Below are positions 43,979 through 59,292 of a stretch of DNA of 64,000 nt, in pieces. The notes beneath the pieces are model-generated. The model did no database searches. It worked only from the letters and a program-made list of their open reading frames with translations, and was not told the origin of the DNA. Numbering within the stretch: position 1 is the first letter of the stretch; every line of letters starts with the position of its first letter. Where the stretch lies: contig NZ_JACXBS010000002.1 of NCBI RefSeq assembly GCF_014698015.1, positions 558,001 through 622,000 on the forward strand. The letters run 5' to 3'. Source of the DNA: Kocuria sp. cx-455 (GTDB lineage: Bacteria > Actinomycetota > Actinomycetes > Actinomycetales > Micrococcaceae). The position numbers were made by a program, and so were the translations under genes.

Positions 43979-44824
43979 ATGCTGCGAGTAGCCGTGCCCA
44001 ATAAGGGCGCGCTGTCCGAAGCCGCCATCACCATGCTCACCGAAGCCGGTTACCGGCAACGGCGCAGCAGCCGCGACCTGGTGCTGGTCGACAACGACAA
44101 CAACGTCGAATTCTTCTACCTGCGGCCGCGGGACATCGCCATTTACGTGGGCGGCGGCACCCTGGACCTGGGGATCACCGGCCGCGATCTACTGCTCGAT
44201 TCCGGGGCCGAAGCCCTGGAGGACCTGGGCCTGGACTTCGCCCGCTCGACCTTCCACCTGGCCGGCCCCACGGGCCAGTTCGAGTCCGTCCAGGAACTCG
44301 AGGGCAAGCGCGTGGCCACCAGCTACGAATTGCTCCTGAGCAAGTACCTCGAGGAGCAGGGCGTCAACGCCGAGGTCGTGCGCCTGGACGGGGCCGTGGA
44401 GTCAGCCATTCGCCTGGGCGTGGCGGATGCGATTGCGGACGTCGTGGAGACCGGCAACACGCTGCGCGCCGCCGGCCTGGACATCTTCGACCAGCCGATC
44501 ATGAGATCCGAGGCCCTGCTGATCCGCCGTCAGGATCAGGGGGAGCCCGAGGGGCTTGACGTGCTGCGCCGTCGCTTGCGCGGCGTGCTCGTGGCCCGGC
44601 AGTACGTGATGATGGACTACGACATCTCCGAGGATCTGCTGGCGGCCGCGACACAGATCACCCCCGGGATGCAGAGCCCCACCATTTCCCCGCTGGGACG
44701 TGACGGGTCGGTGGCGGTGCGGGCCATGGTGCGCAAGAGCGACACCAACAAGATCATGGACGCCCTGTACCAGGCGGGGGCCCGCGCCATCCTGGTCTCG
44801 CCCATTCAGGCGGCCCGGATCTAA
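43979..44824 (+). CDS. hisG: ATP phosphoribosyltransferase (long, HisG_L type)
   Basis: 281 residues. Catalytic part (MLRVAVPNKGAL, GGGTLDLGITGRDLL, DAIADVVETGNTL) plus the C-terminal ~70-residue regulatory domain ending AILVSPI, which binds histidine in this class. First and feedback-controlled step of histidine synthesis. ATG at 43979 follows AAAGGA. Confidence 0.94.
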   Translation: MLRVAVPNKGALSEAAITMLTEAGYRQRRSSRDLVLVDNDNNVEFFYLRPRDIAIYVGGGTLDLGITGRDLLLDSGAEALEDLGLDFARSTFHLAGPTGQFESVQELEGKRVATSYELLLSKYLEEQGVNAEVVRLDGAVESAIRLGVADAIADVVETGNTLRAAGLDIFDQPIMRSEALLIRRQDQGEPEGLDVLRRRLRGVLVARQYVMMDYDISEDLLAAATQITPGMQSPTISPLGRDGSVAVRAMVRKSDTNKIMDALYQAGARAILVSPIQAARI

Positions 44825-44863
44825 GGTTCGGTCCCCGTTTCAGCAAGGAGTTAGGACAGCACT

Positions 44864-45628
44864 ATGGGTGTGGCCGTACGAGTGATCCCGTGTCTCGATG
44901 TGGACGCGGGTCGCGTGGTCAAGGGCGTAAATTTCCAAAACCTGCGAGACGCCGGTGACCCGGTGGAACTGGCCGCCCGGTACAACCTGGCCGGCGCCGA
45001 TGAGCTCACCTTCCTGGACGTCACGGCGTCGTCGAGCGACCGTGCCACCATGTTCGACGTGGTGTCCCGCACCGCGGAGCAGGTGTTCATCCCGCTCACC
45101 GTGGGGGGCGGCGTGCGCACCCCGGAGGACGTCGATCGGCTGCTACGCACCGGTGCGGACAAGGCCTCGATCAACACCGCCGCGATTGCCCGGCCCGAGG
45201 TCATCAACGAGATCACCAATCGCTTCGGCAATCAGGTGCTCGTTCTTTCGTGTGATGCCAAACGGACGGGCAATACGCCGTCGGGCTTCGAGGTCACCAC
45301 GCACGGTGGCCGCCAGCTCACCGGCATCGACGCCCTGGACTGGTGCCGGGAGGCCGAGGAGCGCGGAGTGGGGGAGATCCTGCTCAATTCCATGGACGCG
45401 GACGGTACGCGCGAGGGGTTCGACCTCGACATGATCCGCGCGGTGCGCGAGCGCGTGTCAGTGCCGTTGATCGCCTCGGGTGGCGCCGGCGCCCCCGAGC
45501 ACTTCCCGCCCGCCGTGGCGGCCGGGGCCGACGCCGTTCTGGCGGCCTCGGTCTTCCATTTCGGTCCCGTGGGCGCGATCGCCCACGTCAAAGACGCCTT
45601 GCGCGCAGCCGGATACGAGGTGCGCTGA
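44864..45628 (+). CDS. hisF: Imidazole glycerol phosphate synthase cyclase subunit
   Basis: 254-residue TIM barrel. Opening [20 protein letters not shown] with the catalytic Asp, TVGGGVRT and [13 protein letters not shown] phosphate loops are present. Works with HisH, which is not in the window. Stop and hisI start overlap by one base (TGATG). Confidence 0.95.
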   Translation: MGVAVRVIPCLDVDAGRVVKGVNFQNLRDAGDPVELAARYNLAGADELTFLDVTASSSDRATMFDVVSRTAEQVFIPLTVGGGVRTPEDVDRLLRTGADKASINTAAIARPEVINEITNRFGNQVLVLSCDAKRTGNTPSGFEVTTHGGRQLTGIDALDWCREAEERGVGEILLNSMDADGTREGFDLDMIRAVRERVSVPLIASGGAGAPEHFPPAVAAGADAVLAASVFHFGPVGAIAHVKDALRAAGYEVR

Positions 45629-46032
45629 TGCGAACGGAAGAGTTGAACGCCGTGGAAAACACGCCCCGTGAATTTTTCGACAGTCATCTGGATCCGGAGG
45701 TCGCGAACCGTCTCAAGCGGGACGCGTCCGGGCTGGTGGCCGCCGTGGTCCAGCAGTTCGACACGGGTGAGGTGCTCATGCTCGGGTGGATGAACGACGA
45801 AGCCCTGCGCCGCACCCTCACCGAAGGCCGCGCGACCTACTGGTCCCGGTCGCGCCAAGAGTATTGGCGTAAGGGTGATACCTCCGGCCACATTCAGCGG
45901 GTGCATTCCGTCAGCCTCGACTGCGACGGCGATGCACTGCTCGTCAAGGTCGATCAGTCGGGTGCCGCGTGCCACACCGGAACACGCACGTGCTTCGACG
46001 ACCGCGACCTGAACGCTCGACAGGCGGTTTAA
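45628..46032 (+). CDS. hisI: Phosphoribosyl-AMP cyclohydrolase
   Basis: 134 residues. [29 protein letters not shown] and the zinc/magnesium site [14 protein letters not shown] with [10 protein letters not shown] are present. HisE is separate here (43662), not fused. ATG overlaps the hisF stop; trpE starts immediately after its stop. Confidence 0.94.
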   Translation: MRTEELNAVENTPREFFDSHLDPEVANRLKRDASGLVAAVVQQFDTGEVLMLGWMNDEALRRTLTEGRATYWSRSRQEYWRKGDTSGHIQRVHSVSLDCDGDALLVKVDQSGAACHTGTRTCFDDRDLNARQAV

Positions 46033-47592
46033 ATGCAGCAACTCGGCACGATCACCCCCACCTTGCAGGAGTTCCGCGAGTACGCGGCAACGCGTCGCGT
46101 GATCCCCGTGCGCACCACCGTGCTCGCGGACTCCATGACACCCATTGGTCTGTACCGTTCGCTCGTGGTGCGCGGTGGCAAGCCCGCACCGGGTACGTTC
46201 TTGCTGGAATCCGCCGCCGAGGGCGGCGTGTGGTCGCGGTACTCGTTCGTGGGGGCCCGATCGTTCGCCACGCTCACGGCCCAGAACGGACAGGCCCATT
46301 GGCTGGGGCAGGCCCCGGCCGGCGCGCCCGTGGCCGGTGACCCGTTGCAGGCGCTGCGCGCCACCATGGATTTACTGCACACCGAGCCCTTTGATGGTGT
46401 GCCACCCCTGACATCCGGCATGGTCGGCTTCGTGGGCTGGGAGGCCGTGCGCCGGTGGGAAAATCTACCCCACCCGCCCGAGGACGATCTGCGTGTGCCC
46501 GAGCTGGCCATGAATCTGGTCGCGGACATGGCCGTGCACGACAACACCGAGGGCACCGTGATGCTGGTGGCCAACGCGGTCAACGTCAACGGCACCGATG
46601 ATAACGTGGACGCCGCCTATCACGACGCCGTCTCCCGCCTGCGTGAGATGGTCACCCGTTTGGCGACCCCCCTCGAACGTTCCACGGTCTCGGTCACGGC
46701 CCCCGACGCCCAGGACATCACGGACATCGAGGCCGCCGCCCGCCAGTCGTGGGACCGCGAGCTGTTCATCGAAGCGATCAACCGCGCCAAGACGGCGATT
46801 GTGGACGGCGACATCTTCCAAGTGGTCGTCTCCCGCCGTTTCGAGGCCGAGTGCCGTGCCGAGGCACTGGATGTTTATCGCACGCTGCGCCGGATCAACC
46901 CCAGCCCGTACATGTACCTGTATGCCTTCGAGGACGCGGACGGGCGGCCGTACTCCATTGTGGGTTCCTCACCGGAAGCCCTGGTGACCGTGACCGGGCG
47001 GCAGGCCATGACGCACCCGATCGCGGGTTCACGTCCGCGAGGCGCCACCGTGGAGGAGGATCTGGCACTGGGCCACGATCTACTCGCGGACGAGAAGGAA
47101 CGCGCCGAGCACCTCATGCTCGTGGACCTGGCCCGTAACGACCTCTCCAAGGTGTCCGTGCCCGGTTCCGTGGATGTCAGCGAGTTCATGGAGATCGAAC
47201 GCTTCAGTCACATCATGCACTTGTGCTCCACGGTGGTGGCCAAAATGCGCGAGAACGTGTCCGCGTACGATGTCCTGGCCGCGACCTTCCCGGCGGGCAC
47301 GCTGTCCGGGGCACCCAAACCCCGGGCGCTGCAGCTGCTGGACAAGTACGAACCCCTGCGTCGCGCCGTCTACGGAGGGGTGGTGGGCTACATGGATTTC
47401 GCCGGGAACATGGACATGGCCATCGCCATTCGCACCGCGCTTCTCATCAATGACACGGCCTACGTCCAGGCGGGCGGCGGTATCGTGGCTGACTCGGACC
47501 CCGAAACGGAAGCCCTCGAGTCACTCAACAAGGCTACGGCGCCCCTGCGCGCAGCCCTGGTGGCCGAGTCCCTGCGCGATCTTTCGCGCTGA
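46033..47592 (+). CDS. trpE: Anthranilate synthase component I
   Basis: 519 residues. Chorismate-binding domain with RINPSPYMYL, GSSPEALV, PIAGSRPRG and FPAGTLSGAPKPRA; the N-terminal tryptophan-binding segment LLESAAEGG is present. It has no glutaminase domain; trpG is elsewhere. No base separates it from hisI, so there is no room for a leader-peptide attenuator. Confidence 0.94.
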   Translation: MQQLGTITPTLQEFREYAATRRVIPVRTTVLADSMTPIGLYRSLVVRGGKPAPGTFLLESAAEGGVWSRYSFVGARSFATLTAQNGQAHWLGQAPAGAPVAGDPLQALRATMDLLHTEPFDGVPPLTSGMVGFVGWEAVRRWENLPHPPEDDLRVPELAMNLVADMAVHDNTEGTVMLVANAVNVNGTDDNVDAAYHDAVSRLREMVTRLATPLERSTVSVTAPDAQDITDIEAAARQSWDRELFIEAINRAKTAIVDGDIFQVVVSRRFEAECRAEALDVYRTLRRINPSPYMYLYAFEDADGRPYSIVGSSPEALVTVTGRQAMTHPIAGSRPRGATVEEDLALGHDLLADEKERAEHLMLVDLARNDLSKVSVPGSVDVSEFMEIERFSHIMHLCSTVVAKMRENVSAYDVLAATFPAGTLSGAPKPRALQLLDKYEPLRRAVYGGVVGYMDFAGNMDMAIAIRTALLINDTAYVQAGGGIVADSDPETEALESLNKATAPLRAALVAESLRDLSR

Positions 47593-47626
47593 GTTTCCGC
47601 CACCGACAGCAGTAGAAAGGACTCCC

Positions 47627-48226
47627 GTGTTGCGTCGTACGGCCCCCGCGGTTCTGGCCACCCTCGTGTGCGCGATCGGGCTGTTCGCAGCCTCCGCCGC
47701 CACGTGGATCCATGCCACGGTCGAGACCACCCTGCAGCCGCTTACCGTGGACGTTCCCGGTTCCGACGCCGCCCCCGCAGTCACGGCCCTGGGTCTCGTG
47801 GCCGGCGCGGCCGCAGTGGCTTCGACCTTGGCGGGCCGGGTGCTGCGCACCATGGTGGGCGCGGTGGTGGCATTGGCGGGAGTCGGCGCGATATTCGCCG
47901 TGCTGTCGGTCACGGCGAACCCCGAGAATGCCTCCCGCGGGGCGGTGGGAACCCAGACCGGGGCCGTAGGCACCGGCGGCGAGTACGTCCTCACCGCCTT
48001 CCCGTGGTTGGCCCTGACGGCCGCCGTCGCCCTGATCCTGTGCGGCATCTGGCTCATGCTGGTGGCGCGTCATGCGGGCCGGAGGGCGGGTCGACGTTAC
48101 GATCGCGACGCCCTGGCCGGCAACAAGGCGGCGTCGAAGAACCAGAGGGTGACCACGGCGCATTCCAGCGACATCGACGCCTGGGATGCCTTCACGCGCG
48201 GTGAGGACCCCACGCGGGGCCCGTGA
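47627..48226 (+). CDS. Trp-operon-associated membrane protein (TIGR02234 family)
   Basis: 199 residues with four membrane segments (about 8-28, 45-66, 73-93, 126-150) and a cytosolic hydrophilic tail ending in DIDAWDAFTRGEDP. This family is almost always found between trpE and trpC in actinobacteria; its role in tryptophan metabolism is unknown. GTG start at 47627 after AGAAAGGA. Confidence 0.8.
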   Translation: MLRRTAPAVLATLVCAIGLFAASAATWIHATVETTLQPLTVDVPGSDAAPAVTALGLVAGAAAVASTLAGRVLRTMVGAVVALAGVGAIFAVLSVTANPENASRGAVGTQTGAVGTGGEYVLTAFPWLALTAAVALILCGIWLMLVARHAGRRAGRRYDRDALAGNKAASKNQRVTTAHSSDIDAWDAFTRGEDPTRGP

Positions 48227-48372
48227 CCCTTCAAGTAACCTGCGCGTGGTGCTGAACCATCACGGACCGCGGTAATGGCACAATGGGAGCAAGAAAATCA
48301 CCGGTGCGCTGCAACGCGCGCCCATCACTGTCTGAGCCCTGCGGCTCAACCGGCACGGGAGAGTTGACACAT

Positions 48373-48615
48373 ATGTCGAACACCAACCAAGTCATCCTGG
48401 ACCACACGAGCGCCGTGGGTCACGGCAACACCGTTGCCGCGTGGGCCTGCGTGGGCATCATGGCGGTCGGCGTGATCGTCGGTTGCGTGGGCTTCACCAT
48501 TGCCTCGACCGCGGTCACCGTGGTGGGAATTGGTTTGATCATCGTGGGGCTCATCGTGGGCGCGGTTCTCAAGTCCATGGGTCACGGCAAGGGCAGCGAG
48601 AAGCTCAACCACTGA
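48373..48615 (+). CDS. Small membrane protein, HGxxxAAW (DUF6704) type
   Basis: 80 residues: a short polar N terminus with the conserved GHGNTVAAW motif, two membrane segments (~22-45, 47-68) and a polar HGKGSEKLNH end. Such proteins sit in the trp operon of many actinobacteria and have no known function. A GGAGAG site precedes the ATG. Confidence 0.78.
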   Translation: MSNTNQVILDHTSAVGHGNTVAAWACVGIMAVGVIVGCVGFTIASTAVTVVGIGLIIVGLIVGAVLKSMGHGKGSEKLNH

Positions 48616-48670
48616 GCCACGTGCTCTCAGCGCCGGTGCGTGTCTCCCACGCCACCGGTTCACCAGACCA

Positions 48671-48703
48671 TGACCAGTTCCACGCGGCACGGAACTGGTC
48701 ATC
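48671..48703 (+). other. Strong hairpin between the small membrane protein and trpC-trpB
   Basis: Perfect 12-bp stem ATGACCAGTTCC / GGAACTGGTCAT with a 9-nt loop, 59 bp before the trpC-trpB start. There is no T tract after it, so it is a weak terminator at best; an RNA processing or stability element is possible. Confidence 0.6.
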
Positions 48704-48761
48704 GTCATACGGGCGGGTTGTCGCCGTCCCGATGGCGCAACGAACGTAAGTGAGGAATCTC

Positions 48762-50933
48762 ATGACGCAGCAACGCACCGGCACGGTGCTGGACCAGATC
48801 ATCGAGGGAGTACGCGAGGACCTCGAAGCCCGCCGCGCGGTGGTCAGTCTGCAGCAACTACAACGCACCGCCCGGGCCCAGGCGCCCGCCTTGGACGCCG
48901 AACGTGCCCTGCGCGGTAGCGAACCCAGCTCGGTTCAGGTGCTGTCCGAGGTCAAGCGTTCGAGCCCGTCCAAGGGCGCCCTGGCGGACATCGCGGATCC
49001 CGCCGAACTGGCAGCGGCCTACGAACGAGGCGGTGCCAGCGCAATTTCCGTGCTCACGGAGAAGCGTCGCTTCGGAGGTTCGCTCACCGATCTGGACGCC
49101 GTACGCCAAGCCGTGACCATCCCGGTGCTGCGCAAGGACTTCACCGTGGACGAGTATCAGATCTGGGAAGCCCGGGCCCACGGTGCGGACATGGTGCTGC
49201 TGATCGTGGCGGCCCTCGACGATCCCACCCTGCGCCGGTTCCTGGGCCTGACCCATGAGCTGGGTATGCACGCGCTCGTCGAGACGCACACCCCCGAGGA
49301 GATCCAGCGGGCCGTGGCGGTCGGTGCGCGCATCATCGGTGTGAACACCCGCAATCTCAAGACCCTGGACGTGGACGTGGACACCTTCGGCCGACTGGCC
49401 GAGCAGATTCCCGCAGACGCCGTGATCATTGCCGAATCCGGTGTGTCCGGCGAGGACCAGATCAAGCTCTACGCGGGCCACGGTGCCAACGCGGTGCTGA
49501 CCGGTGAGGTGCTGGTCACCTCCGACGACCCGTCCCGCACCATTGCCCGGTTCCGGGAGGTGGGCGCGGCGGCACGCGTCGACTTCCTGGCGGGGAAAAA
49601 GCCACCGGCCGCCCAGGCCGAGTTCGCCGCGGAGCAGCTCGCCGACGACGCCGCCGCGCCGGCCTCCGGGGGCCGTTCCCTCAAAAACGCACCGGGCCCG
49701 TACTTCGGTGACTTCGGGGGCCGGTGGATGCCGGAATCCCTGGTGGCCGCCCTGGACGAGCTGACCGAGGTCTTCGACAAGGCACGTACCGATGACGAGT
49801 TCGCCGAGGAATTCCAGCGGTTGTCCCGCGACTACTCCGGCAGGCCCTCCTTGCTCACCGAGGCCAAGCGCTTCGGCGAGGCCATCGGCGCCCGCGTGTT
49901 CCTGAAGCGTGAGGACCTCAATCACACCGGTTCGCACAAGATCAACAACGTTCTGGGCCAGGCCCTGCTCGCCAAGCGCATGGGCAAGAACCGCCTGATC
50001 GCCGAAACCGGTGCCGGCCAACACGGCGTGGCCACCGCGACCGCCGCGGCCCTGTTCGGCATGGAATGTTGCGTGTACATGGGGGAGGAGGACACGCGGC
50101 GCCAGGCCCTGAACGTCGCCCGCATGCAACTGCTCGGCGCCGAGGTCGTGCCCGTCTCCCACGGTTCCGCCACCTTGAAGGACGCCATCAACGAGGCCCT
50201 GCGCGACTGGGTGGCCTCCGTGGACACCACGCACTACTTGCTGGGCACCGCAGCAGGCCCGCACCCGTTCCCCGCCATGGTCCGCTACTTCCACGAGCAG
50301 ATCGGTGAGGAGGCTCGGGCGCAGATCCTGGAGCAGGCCGGACGCTTGCCCGACGCCGTCACGGCATGCGTGGGCGGCGGGTCCAACGCGATCGGTATCT
50401 TCCACGGGTTCCTGGACGACCCCGAGGTCGAGCTCTACGGCAACGAGGCCGGCGGCGATGGTGTGGGCACCGGACGTCACGCGGCCACCATCACGCTGGG
50501 TCGCCCGGGTGTGCTGCACGGCGCCAAGACGTTCCTCATGCAGGACACGGACGGACAGACCATTGAATCGCATTCCATTTCCGCCGGTCTGGACTACCCG
50601 GCCGTGGGGCCCGAACACTCGCACCTGCACGCCATCGGTCGCGTGAAGTACGAGGCCATTACGGACACCCAGGCAATGGACGCCTTCAAGTTGCTCTCGC
50701 GCACCGAGGGCATCATCCCCGCGATCGAGTCATCGCACGCTCTGGCCGGGGCGCGGGAGCTGGCCGCCCGTTGGGTCCAGGAACTCGGTCCCGAGACCGC
50801 GGCGGAAAAAATCATCGTGGTGTCCCTGTCCGGGCGCGGCGACAAAGACGTGGCGACGGCCGCGGAGTGGTTCGACCTGCTTCCCGAGAACAGCCACGAG
50901 GAGCAGGTCGGTCAGAAAGGTGAAGAACTGTGA
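48762..50933 (+). CDS. Indole-3-glycerol-phosphate synthase fused to tryptophan synthase beta (TrpC-TrpB)
   Basis: 723 residues in one frame. Residues 1-~270 are TrpC ([35 protein letters not shown]). A ~40-residue Ala-rich linker (~275-310) leads to TrpB from [11 protein letters not shown] (312-322), with HTGSHKINN containing the PLP Lys K393, [12 protein letters not shown] and GGGSNAIG. The two steps flank TrpA in the pathway, so a fusion may help channel indole-glycerol phosphate. They are normally separate genes. ATG at 48762 follows GTGAGGAA; stop overlaps trpA. Confidence 0.92.
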   Translation: MTQQRTGTVLDQIIEGVREDLEARRAVVSLQQLQRTARAQAPALDAERALRGSEPSSVQVLSEVKRSSPSKGALADIADPAELAAAYERGGASAISVLTEKRRFGGSLTDLDAVRQAVTIPVLRKDFTVDEYQIWEARAHGADMVLLIVAALDDPTLRRFLGLTHELGMHALVETHTPEEIQRAVAVGARIIGVNTRNLKTLDVDVDTFGRLAEQIPADAVIIAESGVSGEDQIKLYAGHGANAVLTGEVLVTSDDPSRTIARFREVGAAARVDFLAGKKPPAAQAEFAAEQLADDAAAPASGGRSLKNAPGPYFGDFGGRWMPESLVAALDELTEVFDKARTDDEFAEEFQRLSRDYSGRPSLLTEAKRFGEAIGARVFLKREDLNHTGSHKINNVLGQALLAKRMGKNRLIAETGAGQHGVATATAAALFGMECCVYMGEEDTRRQALNVARMQLLGAEVVPVSHGSATLKDAINEALRDWVASVDTTHYLLGTAAGPHPFPAMVRYFHEQIGEEARAQILEQAGRLPDAVTACVGGGSNAIGIFHGFLDDPEVELYGNEAGGDGVGTGRHAATITLGRPGVLHGAKTFLMQDTDGQTIESHSISAGLDYPAVGPEHSHLHAIGRVKYEAITDTQAMDAFKLLSRTEGIIPAIESSHALAGARELAARWVQELGPETAAEKIIVVSLSGRGDKDVATAAEWFDLLPENSHEEQVGQKGEEL

Positions 50934-51787
50934 GCGCCCCCGAATCCGTCCGTCCCGGAGTGGGCGGTCTGGCAGAACGTATTCTTCCCCGGGATCTCAC
51001 CCGTAACCCGGACTCGAAACTGGCCGCACGCATTGCCCAGTGCAAGGCCGAGGGGCGCCCCGCGCTCGTCGGCTACCTGCCGGCCGGCTACCCGACCGTG
51101 GCGGAATCCGTTGACGCCGCGGTAGCACTGGGTCAGAACGGCGCGGACATCATTGAGATCGGGATCCCGTATTCGGATCCCGTCATGGACGGCACCGTCA
51201 TCCAGAACGCCACCACCCTGGCACTGGCCAACGGCGTTCGTGTGGCGGATGCCTTCACGGTCGTGAGGGCCGTCTCCGAACGCACGGACGCCGTGCCCGT
51301 GGTGATGACCTATTGGAACCCCGTGCTGCAAACCGGCGTGGACGAATTTTCCCGCAGACTGCTCGAGGCCGGGGGAGCGGGCATCATCACCCCCGATCTC
51401 ATCCCCGATGAAGCCGGCGACTGGTTCGAGGCCTCCCAGAAATACGGCCTGGACCGGATTTTCCTGGTGGCCCCGTCCACCACTCGGGAGCGCATGGACA
51501 TGACCGTCAAGGCGTCCTCCGGATTCGTGTACGCGGTATCCATCATGGGCGTCACCGGCGCGCGGGACCAGGTGTCATCGGCCGCCGAGGACGTCGTGGC
51601 GCGCGCCCGCGAAGCCGGCGCCCAGAACGTGTGCGTGGGTCTGGGTGTCTCCAACCGCGGCCACGTCGAGGAAATCGGCGCGTATGCGGACGGTGTCATT
51701 GTGGGGACCGCGCTCGTGCGCGCCCTGGGTGAGGGCGGAGCCGACGCTGTGGGTCTCCTGGCTTCCGAACTGTCCGGGCGCCGCTGA
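50930..51787 (+). CDS. trpA: Tryptophan synthase alpha subunit
   Basis: 285 residues. TIM barrel with [17 protein letters not shown] containing the catalytic Glu and Asp region and the [13 protein letters not shown] loop. N-terminal ~25 residues precede the core. GTG start overlaps the trpC-trpB stop (GTGA), so the subunits are made together. Its stop overlaps lgt by one base. Confidence 0.94.
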   Translation: MSAPESVRPGVGGLAERILPRDLTRNPDSKLAARIAQCKAEGRPALVGYLPAGYPTVAESVDAAVALGQNGADIIEIGIPYSDPVMDGTVIQNATTLALANGVRVADAFTVVRAVSERTDAVPVVMTYWNPVLQTGVDEFSRRLLEAGGAGIITPDLIPDEAGDWFEASQKYGLDRIFLVAPSTTRERMDMTVKASSGFVYAVSIMGVTGARDQVSSAAEDVVARAREAGAQNVCVGLGVSNRGHVEEIGAYADGVIVGTALVRALGEGGADAVGLLASELSGRR

Positions 51788-52653
51788 TGCCGCCGGTCGT
51801 TGCCGCAGCCATCCCGTCCCCGGACATCAGTAGCCTCTCCCTCGGGCCCCTGACCATCCACTTCTACGCCCTGTGCATCCTACTGGGTATGGCCGCGGCC
51901 GTATGGCTCACCATGCGCCGCTGGAAGGACCGGGGCCAGGACCCGGATGTCCTGTGGGACATCGTGTTCTGGGCCGTGATCGCGGGCATCATTGGTTCCC
52001 GCGCCTACCACGTGCTCATCACGGACCCCGCCGGATACTTCGGACCCGGTGCCGATCCCCTGGACGCGCTCAAGATCTGGGAGGGCGGCCTGGGCATCAT
52101 GGGCGCCGTGCTCTTCGGTGCCGGAGCCGCCTGGCTCGTGTCACGCAGGAACAACGTACCTTTGTGGTATTTCGCGGATGCCGTGGCGCCCTCGCTCCTG
52201 TTGGCGCAGGGCATCGGCCGGTGGGGCAACTGGTTCAACCAAGAACTCTTCGGTAAGCCCACCGACCTGCCCTGGGGACTGGAGATCGATCCGAACTCCG
52301 CGAACTTCCCGGCCGGGTTCCCCGCGGACACCCTGTTCCATCCCACGTTCCTCTACGAGAGCCTGTGGAACCTCGCTGGTGTGGTGATTTTGATCACACT
52401 CGGTAGGCGATTCCAACTCACTCACGGCCGCGTGTTCGCCCTGTACCTGGTGTACTACGGCTTCGGGCGGCTCATGATCGAGCTGTTCCTGCGGATGGAC
52501 CCGGCGTTGCTGATCGCTGGTCAAAGGGTCCACGTGTGGACGTCATTGGCCCTGGTGCTGTTCGGTATCGCATTATTCGTGGCAATATCCGCGAGGATGC
52601 GCAAAAGCCCCGACATGCCCGCGAGCGGTGCCGCGCACTCCGCACGCCGCTGA
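51787..52653 (+). CDS. lgt: Prolipoprotein diacylglyceryl transferase
   Basis: 288 residues, about seven membrane segments. The Lgt signature GRWGNWFNQELFGKPT (~146-161) is present with the conserved HPTFLYESLWN segment. Adds diacylglycerol to the lipobox Cys of lipoproteins such as EfeO. Position after trpA is the usual actinobacterial order. Confidence 0.93.
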   Translation: MPPVVAAAIPSPDISSLSLGPLTIHFYALCILLGMAAAVWLTMRRWKDRGQDPDVLWDIVFWAVIAGIIGSRAYHVLITDPAGYFGPGADPLDALKIWEGGLGIMGAVLFGAGAAWLVSRRNNVPLWYFADAVAPSLLLAQGIGRWGNWFNQELFGKPTDLPWGLEIDPNSANFPAGFPADTLFHPTFLYESLWNLAGVVILITLGRRFQLTHGRVFALYLVYYGFGRLMIELFLRMDPALLIAGQRVHVWTSLALVLFGIALFVAISARMRKSPDMPASGAAHSARR

Positions 52654-52670
52654 GCGCTGAGCGCCACGCC

Positions 52671-52695
52671 ATGCCCCCGGTGACCCCGGGGGCAT
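52671..52695 (+). terminator. Terminator after lgt
   Basis: Perfect 10-bp stem ATGCCCCCGG / CCGGGGGCAT with a 5-nt loop; short tail TGTGCT without a T run. Ends the his-trp-lgt unit. Confidence 0.7.
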
Positions 52696-52853
52696 TGTGC
52701 TGGGGTGTTGGCCCTCACACACTCATTTCGGATCGTGGTAAATTACCCGTGCGCCGCACCGGGAATTCGTCATCACGCGAGTTCCGCGTTCGGTGGTGAT
52801 CCGTCGGCCCGTCGAGGTTCGACCCGTAGTTCGCAGCGCCGCGGACGCTTATG

Positions 52854-52870
52854 TCATCTGGATCAGATGA
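52854..52870. promoter_or_regulatory. Palindrome upstream of gltB, candidate operator
   Basis: TCATCTG-GAT-CAGATGA, 7-bp perfect arms, 80 bp before the gltB start. It does not match a regulator site I know. The rest of the gap 52696-52950 has a TTGACA at 52908 but no clear -10. Confidence 0.45.
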
Positions 52871-52950
52871 TGTCCGTACGCACTTCACCCCAGTGGCCCG
52901 GGCATTGTTGACACTTCAGACCTGCCCACCAACCCGGTGAGGAGCTCCCT

Positions 52951-57658
<4,708 letters not shown>

Positions 57659-57666
<8 letters not shown>

Positions 57667-59125
57667 TCCCCGTGGCTTTCTGAAAGTTCGGTACCGCGAA
57701 GACCGCTCCAAGCGCCCGGTTCCCGTGCGCATCATGGACTGGAACGAAGTTCAGGAGCGGCAGAACGCGCAGACCCTGCATGAGCAGGCCGGCCGCTGCA
57801 TGGACTGCGGCGTGCCGTTCTGCCACCAGGGCTGCCCGCTGGGCAACCTGATTCCCGAATGGAATGACCTGGTGTGGCGCGGTAAGAAGGATGAGGCCGC
57901 GGAGCGCATGCACGCGACCAACAACTTCCCCGAGTTCACGGGTCGCGTGTGTCCTGCTCCGTGCGAGTCCTCGTGCGTGCTGAGCATCAACCAACCGGCC
58001 GTGACCATCAAGCAGATCGAGTACGAGATCGGCGAGATGGCCTTCGACGAGGGTTACGTCAAACCGTTCATCCCGGCGCGCCTGGTGGGAAAAACCGTGG
58101 CCGTGGTCGGTTCGGGGCCGGCCGGACTGGCGGCGGCCCAGCAACTGACACAGGCCGGGTTCACGGTGGCGGTGTACGAGCGCGATGACCGCATCGGTGG
58201 CTTGCTGCGCTACGGGATCCCCGATTTCAAGCTTGAGAAGTCCGTGGTGGACCGTCGCCTGGATGTCATGGCCGCCGAGGGTACGCGGTTCCGCACCGGC
58301 ATCGAGATCGGCAAGGACATCACCTGGGACGTTCTTCGCCGCCGCTACGACGCCGTGATCGTCGCCACCGGGGCCACCCGCCCCCGTGAACTGGATATTC
58401 CCGGCCGCGAGCTGCAGGGGATCCACCACGCCATGGACTACCTGGTGCGATCCAACCGGTTGTCCGCGGGGGACGAGGTCACGGATCTCATTGACGCTCG
58501 CGGCAAGAACGTGATCGTGCTCGGTGGCGGTGACACCGGCTCGGACTGCATTGGTACCGCCCACCGGCAGGGAGCGGCGTCGGTGACGTCTTTGGCCATC
58601 GGTCGGAAGCCACCGGTAGACCGCTCCGATGAGGAACCCTGGCCCATGATGCCCAAGGTTTTCGAGGTGTCGTCCTCTCATGAGGAGGGCGGCGAGCGGA
58701 CCTACTTGGCGTCCACCGTGGAATTCGTGGGGGACGAGAACGGCCACGTGACGGGTCTGAAGGTTGCCGAAACCGAGTACCTGGACAATGGCCGGCGTGT
58801 TCCGAAGGAGGGCACGGAGAAGGTCATTCCGGCTGACCTCGTGTTCTTGGCGCTGGGTTTCACCGGGAACGAGTCCGATGACCTCACGTCCCAGCTGTCC
58901 GTTGAACTGGACCGCCGCACCAACGTGGCCCGCGACGAGCAGTACATGACCGCCGTGGACGGCGTGTTCTCGTGCGGTGACGCGGGCCGCGGCCAGTCGC
59001 TCGTGGTGTGGGCCATCGCCGAGGGGCGCGCGTGCGCGGCCGAGGTGGAACGGCACCTGACCGGACAAACGCGCCTCCCGCAGCCCGTGACGCCGTCGGA
59101 ACGCGCCATCGATTTGAGCCTTTAG
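57659..59125 (+). CDS. gltD: Glutamate synthase small subunit
   Basis: 488 residues. N-terminal 4Fe-4S domain ([18 protein letters not shown], and CPAPCESSC), FAD motif [13 protein letters not shown] (~143) and NADPH motif [11 protein letters not shown] (~284). Feeds electrons to GltB. ATG/GTG overlap with gltB keeps the subunits equal. Confidence 0.95.
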
Positions 59126-59178
59126 CTAAAGCGGGGTTCACGCGATACCCAGCCGTATCAATCCGTGGCCCCCGTTGC

Positions 59179-59184
59179 TAAACT
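59179..59184 (+). promoter_or_regulatory. Candidate -10 of pyk
   Basis: TAAACT in the 167-bp gap after gltD, about 100 nt before the pyk start. No terminator is obvious after gltD. Confidence 0.35.
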
Positions 59185-59292
59185 GAGAACCGAATTCCGG
59201 CAAAGTGGCCGTGCTGGAGCAGCAATACGCTGTTTCATCGCGGCCATTTTTCTGTTTTCGCCCTCTAGTCTCCGACCGAAAGGGAATCACCC

